From Pseudomonas sp. TNT3 (GTDB lineage Bacteria > Pseudomonadota > Gammaproteobacteria > Pseudomonadales > Pseudomonadaceae): a stretch of DNA of 64,000 nt. Positions 51,087 to 58,923 of the stretch are shown here, one piece after another. Within the stretch, counting starts at the first letter, position 1. Each line of letters opens with the position of its first letter. The position numbers and the translations under genes are program-made. The notes under the pieces are model-generated. The model searched no databases, had not been told where the DNA came from, and was given only the letters and a program-made list of their open reading frames with translations. The stretch is from the NCBI RefSeq assembly GCF_010095445.2, contig NZ_WFGV02000025.1:18938-82937 (forward strand). Direction: 5' to 3'.

Positions 51087-51869
51087 ATGGAATTTCTGCT
51101 CTACCTGGCGCTGGGCGCCTGCGCAGGTGTGCTGGCCGGGCTGTTCGGGGTCGGTGGCGGGATCATTATTGTCCCGGTGCTGGTGTTCAGCTTTACCTTG
51201 CAGGGCTTCGATACGTCGATCCTGACCCATCTCGCCGTCGGCACATCGCTGGCGACCATTATTTTCACCTCGGTCAATGCGATACGTGAGCATCACCGTC
51301 GCGGGGCGGTGCGCTGGCCGATCTTTGCGTGGATGACCCTCGGTATTCTTATCGGCGCCGGTTTCGGCGCGCTGACGGCCGAAGCGATTTCCGGCCCGAA
51401 CCTGCAGAAGATCATTGGCGTGTTCGCGCTGATCATCGCCGTGCAGCTCGCCCTGGACGTCAAACCCAAGGCCAGCCGAACGGTGCCCGGCAAAGTCGGT
51501 CTGACCGTAGCCGGTAGCGTCATCGGCTGGGCCTCGGCGATTTTTGGCATTGGTGGCGGTTCGCTCACGGTGCCGTTTTTGACCTGGCGCAGCGTACCGA
51601 TGCAGCAGGCGGTGGCGACATCGTCTGCATGCGGTCTGCCGATTGCGTTGGCCAGTGCGTTAAGTTTCATGATTCTGGGCTGGCACGATCCGTTGCTGCC
51701 GGCCCATAGTCTCGGTTTTATTTATTTGCCGGCGCTGCTCGGGATTGCCCTGACCAGCATGTTTTTCGCCCGCGTCGGCGCTCGACTGGCACACAAGCTT
51801 TCGCCGAAGTTGCTGAAAAGACTGTTTGCCGCTTTGCTGTTCTGCGTCGGTTTGAGCTTTCTGCTCTGA
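51087..51869 (+). CDS. TauE/SafE family membrane permease
   Basis: A 260-residue inner membrane protein with about eight helices. The paired family motifs are LGACAGVLAGLFGVGGGIIIVPVL near the start and IGWASAIFGIGGGSLTVPFLTWR in the second half. Relatives export sulfite, sulfoacetate or other organic sulfonates. I chose the ATG at 51087, which puts the first helix at the N-terminus. It is upstream of lgt on the same strand (83-bp gap). The substrate is unknown. A link to the ssu region 35 kb away is possible but not supported by position. Confidence 0.9.
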   Translation: MEFLLYLALGACAGVLAGLFGVGGGIIIVPVLVFSFTLQGFDTSILTHLAVGTSLATIIFTSVNAIREHHRRGAVRWPIFAWMTLGILIGAGFGALTAEAISGPNLQKIIGVFALIIAVQLALDVKPKASRTVPGKVGLTVAGSVIGWASAIFGIGGGSLTVPFLTWRSVPMQQAVATSSACGLPIALASALSFMILGWHDPLLPAHSLGFIYLPALLGIALTSMFFARVGARLAHKLSPKLLKRLFAALLFCVGLSFLL

Positions 51870-51952
51870 CGCATTCCGCAATACTGGCTTAATCCTGGCG
51901 TGACAGCGTCGCCCGGGAATTTCGAACGTTTCAACTCTAACGAGGAGTCGCA

Positions 51953-52759
51953 ATGCTGCCTTACCCGCAGATCGATCCGGTGGCCCTGGCCATCGGTCCG
52001 CTGAAAATCCACTGGTACGGCTTGATGTACCTGATCGGCATTGGCGGCGCCTGGCTGCTGGCGTCCCGTCGCCTGAACCGGTTCGACCCGACCTGGACCA
52101 AGGAGAAACTCTCCGACATGGTCTTCTGGATGTCGATGGGTGTCATCGTCGGTGGCCGTCTGGGCTATGTGCTCTTCTACGACCTGAGTGCTTATCTGGC
52201 CAATCCGACACTGATTTTTGAAGTGTGGAAGGGTGGCATGTCGTTCCACGGCGGGTTCATCGGCGTGATGCTGGCGGCATTGTGGTTCGGTAAAAAGAAC
52301 GGCAAGTCGTTCTTCCAGCTGATGGACTTCGTCGCGCCGATGGTGCCGATTGGTCTCGGCGCCGGGCGCATCGGCAACTTCATCAATGCCGAACTGTGGG
52401 GCAAGGCAACCGACGTGCCATGGGCAATGGTCTTCCCGACCGATCCGGCACAACTGGCGCGCCACCCCTCTCAGCTGTATCAGTTCGCGCTCGAAGGCGT
52501 GGCGCTGTTCCTGATCTTGTGGCTGTACTCGCGCAAGCCGCGGCCGACCATGGCGGTGTCCGGCATGTTCGCACTGTTTTATGGCATCTTCCGTTTCATC
52601 GTCGAATTCGTCCGCGTTCCGGACGCGCAACTGGGCTATCTGGCCTGGAACTGGCTGACCATGGGTCAGGTACTGTGCGTACCGATGATCCTCGCCGGGT
52701 TGTTCCTGATCTGGCTGGCGTATCACCGCGCTCCGGCAACGCCAGCGGCGGCCGTATAA
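51953..52759 (+). CDS. lgt: Prolipoprotein diacylglyceryl transferase
   Basis: A 268-residue inner membrane enzyme that transfers diacylglycerol from phosphatidylglycerol to the lipobox cysteine of prolipoproteins. Conserved pieces are IHWYGLMYLIG, GGMSFHGGFIGVM, the signature GLGAGRIGNFINAELWG, RHPSQLYQFALEG and FYGIFRFIVEFVRVPD. GAGGAG lies close before the ATG. It is followed by thyA after 48 bp, the usual lgt-thyA pair. Confidence 0.96.
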   Translation: MLPYPQIDPVALAIGPLKIHWYGLMYLIGIGGAWLLASRRLNRFDPTWTKEKLSDMVFWMSMGVIVGGRLGYVLFYDLSAYLANPTLIFEVWKGGMSFHGGFIGVMLAALWFGKKNGKSFFQLMDFVAPMVPIGLGAGRIGNFINAELWGKATDVPWAMVFPTDPAQLARHPSQLYQFALEGVALFLILWLYSRKPRPTMAVSGMFALFYGIFRFIVEFVRVPDAQLGYLAWNWLTMGQVLCVPMILAGLFLIWLAYHRAPATPAAAV

Positions 52760-52807
52760 ATTCGAACCCCGGGGCGACGGCTCCGGGTTCAAGGACACAG
52801 GTAATTC

Positions 52808-53779
52808 ATGAAGCAATATCTCGAACTGGTCGCCCACGTCATCAAGAACGGCACCAAGCAGGCCAACCGCACTGGCGTGAACACCATCAGCTTTCCTGGC
52901 GCGATGCTGCGTTACGACCTGAAGGAAGGTTTCCCGGCGATCACCACCCGCAAGATGGCGTTCAAATCGGCTATCGGTGAAATGTGCGGTTTTCTGCGTG
53001 GCGTGAACAACGCCGCCGAATTCCGTGCATTGGGCTGCAAGGTCTGGGATCAGAACGCCAACGAAAACGCCCAATGGCTGGCTAACCCGTTCCGTCAGGG
53101 CGAAGACGACCTCGGCGAGATCTACGGCGTGCAATGGCGCAAATGGCCAGCGTACAAGCAGATCCCGGTCAGCAACCAGGCCGCTATCGAGCAGACCCTG
53201 AACCAGGGCTATCGCCAGATCGCCGAAGGTGAAGAAGACGGACAGGCCTATGTGGTGCTGTACAAGGCGATCGACCAGATTCGCCAGTGCGTCGACACCA
53301 TCATCAAGGACCCAGGCAGCCGCCGGATTCTGTTCCACGGCTGGAACGTCGCCCAACTCGATGAAATGGCCCTGCCGCCGTGCCACCTGCTTTATCAGTT
53401 CCACCCGAATGTCGAGACCCAAGAGATCTCTCTGACCCTCTACATCCGCTCCAATGATCTGGGCCTGGGCACACCGTTCAACCTGACTGAGGGCGCCGCG
53501 CTGCTGAGCCTGATCGGTCGCCTGACCGGTTACACACCGCGCTGGTTCACCTATTTCATCGGCGACGCCCACGTCTACGAAAACCACCTGGACATGCTGA
53601 ACGAACAGCTCAAGCGCGAGCCGTTCCCGATGCCGAAGCTGGTCATCAGTGATCGTGTGCCGGAGTTCGCCAAAACGGGTGTTTATCAGCCGGAGTGGCT
53701 GGAGCAGATCGAACCGAGTGATTTCTCGCTGGAAGGCTACGAGCATCACCCGCCGATGACCGCGCCGATGGCGGTCTGA
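52808..53779 (+). CDS. thyA: Thymidylate synthase
   Basis: A 323-residue enzyme that methylates dUMP to dTMP with methylenetetrahydrofolate. The catalytic Cys is in ALPPCHLLYQFHPN. GSRRILFHGWNVAQLDEMALPP, RSNDLGLGTPFNL and AHVYENHLDML bind substrate. It is longer than the 264-residue E. coli form because of an insert (LNQGYRQIAEGEEDGQAYVVLY), which is common in Pseudomonas. It is probably co-transcribed with lgt. Confidence 0.96.
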   Translation: MKQYLELVAHVIKNGTKQANRTGVNTISFPGAMLRYDLKEGFPAITTRKMAFKSAIGEMCGFLRGVNNAAEFRALGCKVWDQNANENAQWLANPFRQGEDDLGEIYGVQWRKWPAYKQIPVSNQAAIEQTLNQGYRQIAEGEEDGQAYVVLYKAIDQIRQCVDTIIKDPGSRRILFHGWNVAQLDEMALPPCHLLYQFHPNVETQEISLTLYIRSNDLGLGTPFNLTEGAALLSLIGRLTGYTPRWFTYFIGDAHVYENHLDMLNEQLKREPFPMPKLVISDRVPEFAKTGVYQPEWLEQIEPSDFSLEGYEHHPPMTAPMAV

Positions 53780-53798
53780 CAATCTGCACGCAGTCCCC

Positions 53799-53887
53799 TG
53801 TGGGAGCTAGCCTGCTAGCGATAGCGCCGGTACATCCAACACTGATGTGACTGAAAAACCGCTATCGCTAGCAGGCTAGCTCCCACA
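53799..53887. repeat. REP-type inverted pair (GGGAGCTAGCCTGCTAGCGAT head)
   Basis: Inverted copies of the GAGCTAGCCTGCTAGCGATAGCG element about 30 bp apart, between convergent thyA and cadR. Same head as at 29751. Confidence 0.87.
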
Positions 53888-53905
53888 CTGGGATCTGTGG
53901 AGTAT

Positions 53906-54355
53906 TCAGTGGCCGTGACTGCGGCCCACATGCGAATGCTCAACTTCCGTCGCCACAACCCCGCCACTCACTTCCAGCCGCTGCAAAATCCCGCACTGTT
54001 CACTGTCCGGCCCCTCGCCACAGCGTTGGCGCAGGTCGATCAGTTGTGCCTGTAACGCCATCAGCCCGTCGATCCGCGCCTTGACGTGATGAATGTGTTC
54101 ATCGACCAGCGCATTCACGCTTTGGCACTGGTCCTGCGGACTGTCGCGCAAGGCGAGCAGGCTGCGGATCTCTTCGAGGGTCATGTCGAGGGTGCGGCAA
54201 TTGCGGATAAAGGTCAGTCGCTCGGCGTGGGCCTGGGTGTAAACGCGATAATTGCCATCGCTGCGGGCCGGCTCTGGCAGCAGGTGTTCGCGCTCGTAGT
54301 AGCGGATGGTCTCTACGGCGCAGTCAGTGAGTCTGGCCAGTTCTCCGATCTTCAT
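53906..54355 (-). CDS. cadR: Cd(II)/Pb(II)-responsive MerR-family regulator
   Basis: A 149-residue MerR-type activator. The N-terminal helix-turn-helix is MKIGELARLTDCAVETIRYYE. A long dimer helix follows, then metal ligands: Cys77 (DQCQSV), Cys112 and Cys119 (CGEGPDSEQC). The His-rich tail (HSHVGRSHGH) is typical of CadR. I chose the ATG ending at 54355, which gives the standard MerR start; the longer frame is unlikely. It is divergent from cadA, and the operator lies between them. Confidence 0.93.
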   Translation of the reverse strand: MKIGELARLTDCAVETIRYYEREHLLPEPARSDGNYRVYTQAHAERLTFIRNCRTLDMTLEEIRSLLALRDSPQDQCQSVNALVDEHIHHVKARIDGLMALQAQLIDLRQRCGEGPDSEQCGILQRLEVSGGVVATEVEHSHVGRSHGH

Positions 54356-54378
54356 GATGGCAATCTCCAAAAGGGTGC

Positions 54379-54409
54379 TTGACCCTATAGTGGCTACAGG
54401 GTCTTTACT
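54379..54409 (+). promoter_or_regulatory. CadR-type operator and cadA promoter
   Basis: A -35 box TTGACC (54379-54384) and a -10 box TTTACT (54404-54409) are 19 bp apart, the over-long spacing used by MerR activators. Within the spacer is the dyad ACCCT-N11-AGGGT (54382-54402). This is the expected CadR binding site for metal-induced distortion of the promoter. Confidence 0.85.
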
Positions 54410-54440
54410 TGGCAACAGGCACCTTCATGGACGCGACCCG

Positions 54441-56744
54441 ATGAGCGATTCCCTTCACACCCACAAACACAAGACTGATCACGATCACGATCACGATCAC
54501 GATCACGATCACGATCACGATCACGATCACAGCCACAAGCTGCAGCCTGCACAGAAGCATGACCACGGCGGCCACGGCGATTCCTGCTGCTCCTCGAAAG
54601 TGGCCCCCCCGTCGCTGATCAAATTGAGCGAAACACCGACCGACGGCGCACGGCTGAGCAATTTCCGCATCGACGCAATGGACTGCCCGACCGAGCAGAC
54701 GCTGATCCAGAACAAGCTGGGCAAGCTCGCTGGCGTCCAGCAGCTGGAATTCAACCTGATCAACCGGGTGTTGGGCGTGACGCACGATCTGCCGAGCACC
54801 GCGCCAATCATCGACGCGATCAAGTCGCTGGGCATGGTGGCCGAACCGCTGGAGCAGGGCACCGAAGCGCCAGCCCCCGCAGCCGAGAAAAAACACTGGT
54901 GGCCGCTGGCACTGTCCGGCGTTGCCGCGCTGGCGGCAGAAGTCATCCACTTCACTAGTGCTGCACCGGATTGGGTCGTGGCGGTCATCGCGCTGATTTC
55001 GATCCTCAGCGGCGGCCTGACCACTTACAAGAAAGGCTGGATCGCCCTCAAGAACCTCAACCTGAACATCAACGCGCTGATGAGCATCGCGGTAACGGGT
55101 GCGATCCTGATCGGCCAGTGGCCGGAAGCAGCCATGGTGATGTTCCTGTTTACCGTGGCCGAATTGATCGAGGCCAAATCTCTCGACCGGGCGCGTAACG
55201 CCATCGGCGGCTTGATGCAGATGACGCCTGAAAAGGCCACGGTGCAACAGGCGGACGGTAGCTGGATGGAGCAGGACGTCAAAGCCATCGAACTGGGTGC
55301 GCGAGTACGGGTGCGTCCCGGCGAGCGAATCGGGCTGGACGGTGAAGTGGTTTCCGGCAGCTCTACCATCGATCAGGCGCCGATCACCGGCGAAAGTCTG
55401 CCGGTGGAGAAGACTGTCGGCGATAAGGTGTTTGCCGGCACGATCAATCAGGCAGGCTCTCTCGAGTATGCCGTGACCGCCGCCGCCAACAACTCGACCC
55501 TGGCGCGAATCATTCATGCCGTCGAACAGGCCCAGGGCTCGCGGGCGCCGACTCAGCGGTTTGTCGACCAGTTTTCTAAAATCTATACCCCGGCTGTGTT
55601 CATCTTCGCCCTGGCGGTCGCGGTCATTCCGCCGCTGTTCATGGGGGCGCTTTGGTTCGATTGGATCTACCGGGCATTGGTGCTGCTGGTCGTCGCCTGT
55701 CCATGTGCACTGGTGATTTCTACACCGGTGACCATCGTCAGCGGCCTCGCGGCGGCGGCGCGCAAAGGGATTCTGGTCAAGGGCGGCGTTTACCTCGAGG
55801 GCGGTTACAAGCTCGATTACCTGGCCCTGGACAAGACCGGCACCATCACCCACGGCAAGCCGGTGCAGACCGACTACCTGTCGCTTGATCCCACTGCCGA
55901 GGGCACCGCACCGGCGATTGCGGCCGCATTGGCCGGTCGTTCGGACCACCCGGTCTCGCTGGCGATTGCCAACGCTGCTGTGGATAAACAATTTGCAGCG
56001 CTGACTGTGGATAACTTCGAAGCGTTGGCCGGTCGCGGTGTACGCGGTGAGATCGACGGTCAGACGTACCACTTGGGCAACCATCGCCTGGTGGAAGAGT
56101 TGGGCCTGTGCTCGCCCGAACTGGAAGAGAAGCTGTTCGCGCTGGAAAAGCAGGGCAAGTCCGTGGTGCTGTTGCTCGACAAGTCCGGGCCACTGGCGTT
56201 GTTTGCCGTAGCGGATACGGTCAAGGAGTCCAGCCGCGAAGCTATTCAGCAACTGCACGACCTGGGCATCAAAACCGTGATGCTGACCGGGGATAACGTC
56301 CACACCGCGCAAGCGATTGCCACTCAGGTGGGCATCGATCAAGCCCAGGGCGATCTGCTGCCGACCGACAAACTGCACGCTATCGAAGCGCTTTATGCGC
56401 AGGGGCATCGAGTCGGCATGGTGGGTGACGGTATCAACGATGCGCCGGCCCTGGCGCGGGCCGAGATCGGTTTTGCCATGGCGGCCGCCGGCACCGATAC
56501 AGCCATTGAAACCGCTGATGTAGCCCTGATGGACGACGATCTGCGCAAGATTCCGGCGTTCATCAGCCTGTCGCGGCAGACGTCGACCATCCTTAAACAA
56601 AACATCGCGCTGGCATTGGTCATCAAAGCGATCTTTCTTGGGGTAACCTTCGCCGGGATCGCCACCATGTGGATGGCGGTATTCGCCGACATGGGCGTCA
56701 GCCTGTTGGTGGTATTCAACGGTTTGCGCCTGTTGCGCAAGTAA
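54441..56744 (+). CDS. cadA: Cd2+/Zn2+/Pb2+ exporting P1B-type ATPase
   Basis: A 767-residue metal exporter of the inner membrane. The N-terminus is a His/Asp-rich tail with nine Asp-His pairs encoded by a GATCAC microsatellite, then DSCCSSK, then a metal-binding domain with MDCPTEQ. Core motifs: transport CPC at 420-422 (VVACPCALVISTP), phosphorylated Asp464 in DKTGTITHGKP, SDHPVS, MLTGDNVHTAQ and GDGINDAPALA. I chose the ATG at 54441 (MSDSLHTHKHKTD); the open frame upstream overlaps the operator. The gene is controlled by CadR. A LysR gene starts 17 bp downstream. Confidence 0.94.
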   Translation: MSDSLHTHKHKTDHDHDHDHDHDHDHDHDHSHKLQPAQKHDHGGHGDSCCSSKVAPPSLIKLSETPTDGARLSNFRIDAMDCPTEQTLIQNKLGKLAGVQQLEFNLINRVLGVTHDLPSTAPIIDAIKSLGMVAEPLEQGTEAPAPAAEKKHWWPLALSGVAALAAEVIHFTSAAPDWVVAVIALISILSGGLTTYKKGWIALKNLNLNINALMSIAVTGAILIGQWPEAAMVMFLFTVAELIEAKSLDRARNAIGGLMQMTPEKATVQQADGSWMEQDVKAIELGARVRVRPGERIGLDGEVVSGSSTIDQAPITGESLPVEKTVGDKVFAGTINQAGSLEYAVTAAANNSTLARIIHAVEQAQGSRAPTQRFVDQFSKIYTPAVFIFALAVAVIPPLFMGALWFDWIYRALVLLVVACPCALVISTPVTIVSGLAAAARKGILVKGGVYLEGGYKLDYLALDKTGTITHGKPVQTDYLSLDPTAEGTAPAIAAALAGRSDHPVSLAIANAAVDKQFAALTVDNFEALAGRGVRGEIDGQTYHLGNHRLVEELGLCSPELEEKLFALEKQGKSVVLLLDKSGPLALFAVADTVKESSREAIQQLHDLGIKTVMLTGDNVHTAQAIATQVGIDQAQGDLLPTDKLHAIEALYAQGHRVGMVGDGINDAPALARAEIGFAMAAAGTDTAIETADVALMDDDLRKIPAFISLSRQTSTILKQNIALALVIKAIFLGVTFAGIATMWMAVFADMGVSLLVVFNGLRLLRK
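54477..54530 (+). repeat. In-frame GATCAC microsatellite (nine copies)
   Basis: Nine perfect tandem copies of the hexamer GATCAC encode nine Asp-His pairs near the N-terminus of CadA. The length is divisible by three, so copy-number change by slippage would alter the number of metal-binding histidines without a frameshift. Each unit has a GATC site. Confidence 0.95.
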
Positions 56745-56760
56745 GCGATGAGGAAAGGGT

Positions 56761-57624
56761 GTGCTTAGTGCCGAGCTGAAGGCGTTTTACATGGTGGCCC
56801 GTCTGGGCAGTATTACCCTGGCGGCGAAAAAGCTCGGCCTGAGTCAGCCAACGGTGACGACCCAGATTCGGCATCTGGAAAGCCAATACTCGGTTGAGCT
56901 GTTTTACCGTGGCGGTCGCCGCCTCAGCGTCAGCGAGGAAGGTGCGCGGCTGCTGCCCATGGTCAAGGCGCTCATGCAGCAAGAGGCTGACATCGAGTTC
57001 TTCCTGCGCAACAGCGGTCAGGTGCAGGGCACGTTGCGCATCGCAGCTACCGCGCCGTATTACATTCTCGATCTGGTGAAAACCTTCCGTGCGCGCTTGC
57101 CCCAGGTGGAGGTATCGGTGGAGATCGGCAACTCCCAGCAGGTGCTTGAAGCGCTGGAAGAGTATCGGGTGGATGTCGCAGCGTCATCGCAGTTGCTCGA
57201 TGATGCGCGGCTGATTCGCCGGGTGCTCGGTAGCGACCCGCTGGTGCTGGCGGTGCATCGCAATCATCCACTGGCCGTGCATGACCATGTGCCGCTGAGT
57301 GCGCTGGCCGGGCACACCTTGCTGATGCGCGAGTCCGGGTCGACCACTCGGCGATTGACCGAAGAACTGCTGTCCAGCGCCGGGGTGAGCTTCGGACCGC
57401 TGCTGGAGATCGGCAGCCGGGAATCAATCCGTGAGGCGGTACTGCGCAACATCGGCATCAGCATCATTGCCCGCCAGGAAGTACCCCATGATCCACAATT
57501 GCGCGTGTTGACCATCGAGAACGCACCGCAGATTTCCGAGTATTTGTATTGCCTCAAAGAACGCAAAGGCGCGCGGTTGCCGGCGGCGTTTCTGGGGTTG
57601 GCGCAGGAAATGGCCCCGGCCTGA
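56761..57624 (+). CDS. LysR-family regulator of the aminoethylphosphonate type
   Basis: A 287-residue LysR protein. The winged helix-turn-helix is at residues 3-60 (ELKAFYMVARLGSITLAAKKLGLSQPTVTTQIRHLE), and an effector domain follows (GTLRIAATAPYYILDLVKTFRARLPQV). The form matches LysR regulators that accompany 2-aminoethylphosphonate transport genes, which lie just downstream. It starts at GTG 56761 with AGGAAAGG upstream. It is only 17 bp after cadA, so read-through from the metal promoter is possible, yet its likely targets are the phosphonate genes. Confidence 0.85.
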   Translation: MLSAELKAFYMVARLGSITLAAKKLGLSQPTVTTQIRHLESQYSVELFYRGGRRLSVSEEGARLLPMVKALMQQEADIEFFLRNSGQVQGTLRIAATAPYYILDLVKTFRARLPQVEVSVEIGNSQQVLEALEEYRVDVAASSQLLDDARLIRRVLGSDPLVLAVHRNHPLAVHDHVPLSALAGHTLLMRESGSTTRRLTEELLSSAGVSFGPLLEIGSRESIREAVLRNIGISIIARQEVPHDPQLRVLTIENAPQISEYLYCLKERKGARLPAAFLGLAQEMAPA

Positions 57625-57649
57625 AATCTTCATTTCCTTTGATTGCCTC

Positions 57650-57713
57650 ATCGCGGGCAAGCCACGCTCCCACAGGTTTTTCACATTCCTGTGGGAGCGG
57701 GCTTGCCCGCGAT
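57650..57713. repeat. REP-type inverted pair (GTGGGAGCGGGCTTGCCCGC head)
   Basis: Inverted copies only about 20 bp apart. The left arm has a variant GCAAGCCACGCTCCC. It sits between the LysR gene and the transporter genes. Confidence 0.85.
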
Positions 57714-57846
57714 GACGTCAGTCCAGACAACACATCGTTTCAACCAAAATCCCCGAATACCACTATCAGCCGTTTTTGCCTCACTGCCACATGACGGACG
57801 CATTACATCCCTAGGATGGCCCTCATCTGCTTGATGAGGTCTGTCC

Positions 57847-58923
57847 ATGAACAACGCGATCGCAACTGCCCTGACCAACCCCGGCGCCCCGATGAAAGTG
57901 CGCGGCGTGCAGAAACGCTTCGGCGCTTTCACTGCACTGGATAACGTTTCCCTCGACGTCGCTGCGGGTGAATTGGTCTGCCTGCTCGGCCCGTCGGGCT
58001 GTGGCAAAACCACCTTGCTGCGTTGCATCGCCGGCCTTGAAAAACAGGACAGCGGTGAGCTGTACCTCGGTGATCGCGACGTGTCCCACCTGGCACCGCA
58101 AGCTCGTGACTACGGCATTCTGTTTCAGTCCTACGCGTTGTTCCCCAATCTCACCGTCGAAGCGAACATTGCCTACGGCCTTGCGGGCAGTGGTCGCGAC
58201 GAAGTGCGCAAGCGCGTCGGTCAGATGCTGGAACTGGTCGGCCTGCTCGGCAGTGAGAAAAAATACCCCGGCCAATTGTCCGGCGGCCAACAGCAACGTG
58301 TCGCCCTGGCCCGAGCCCTGGCACCGGCACCTACGTTGCTGCTGCTGGATGAGCCGATGTCGGCCCTCGACGCCCGGGTTCGCGAGCACCTGTGCACCGA
58401 GCTGCGCCAGCTGCAACGCAACCTCGGCGTCACCACCTTGATGGTCACGCACAATCAGGACGAGGCCATGCTGATGGCCGATCGCATCGCTGTGATGAAC
58501 AACGGCAAGGTCGAGCAGTACGCCACGCCGCAGGAAATCTACGATCGCCCGGCGACGCCGTTTGTGGCGGAGTTCGTCGGCCAGGGTAACTGGCTGCCGT
58601 TCAGCCGCAGCAGTGACAGCCATGCGCAGGTTGGCGGGATGAACATGCGCCTGGCCGCCGGCAGCGCGAAAACCGCCTCGGGCCGTCTGTTCTGCCGCCC
58701 TGAAGCCATCAACGTCAACCCGCCGGTGCATGAGGAGAACCTGTTTCCGGCCAAGGTTCGCGAAATCACCTTCCTCGGCAACCGTTGCCGCATGAGCTTC
58801 GAGCTCGATCAACTGCCGGGCCACGCGCTGCTGGCGGAGCTCGCACCGGAAGCCATGCCGCGTCTCGGCGCGCAGCACATCATGGTCGCCTTGCCTCCAC
58901 GCAGCCTGCAGGTGTTTGCCTGA
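57847..58923 (+). CDS. 2-aminoethylphosphonate-type ABC transporter ATPase
   Basis: A 358-residue ATPase. Walker A is GPSGCGKTT (48-56), followed by LLRCIAGLEKQDSGELYLGDRDVSHLAP, FQSYALFPNLTVEANIAYGL, signature LSGGQQQRVALARAL, Walker B LLLLDEPMSALDARVR, VTHNQDEAMLMADRIAVM, and a C-terminal TOBE-type domain (FCRPEAINVNPP). It fits the PhnT group of putative 2-aminoethylphosphonate importers. GAGG lies seven bases before the ATG. The stop overlaps the permease start (TGATG). Confidence 0.88.
   Translation: MNNAIATALTNPGAPMKVRGVQKRFGAFTALDNVSLDVAAGELVCLLGPSGCGKTTLLRCIAGLEKQDSGELYLGDRDVSHLAPQARDYGILFQSYALFPNLTVEANIAYGLAGSGRDEVRKRVGQMLELVGLLGSEKKYPGQLSGGQQQRVALARALAPAPTLLLLDEPMSALDARVREHLCTELRQLQRNLGVTTLMVTHNQDEAMLMADRIAVMNNGKVEQYATPQEIYDRPATPFVAEFVGQGNWLPFSRSSDSHAQVGGMNMRLAAGSAKTASGRLFCRPEAINVNPPVHEENLFPAKVREITFLGNRCRMSFELDQLPGHALLAELAPEAMPRLGAQHIMVALPPRSLQVFA

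Noticed and set aside
51722..53782. 686-residue open frame on the reverse strand across lgt and thyA
   Set aside because: It spans two recognisable forward genes and their gap. High GC at third positions keeps reverse frames open in this genome.
54477..54530. CRISPR array from the regular GATCAC repeats
   Set aside because: The unit is six bases, without spacers, and lies in frame within cadA.
54405..56600. 731-residue open frame on the reverse strand across cadA
   Set aside because: It is a shadow of cadA: the forward frame carries all P-type ATPase motifs, while the reverse translation is rich in His, Arg and Gln and has no family pattern or ribosome site.
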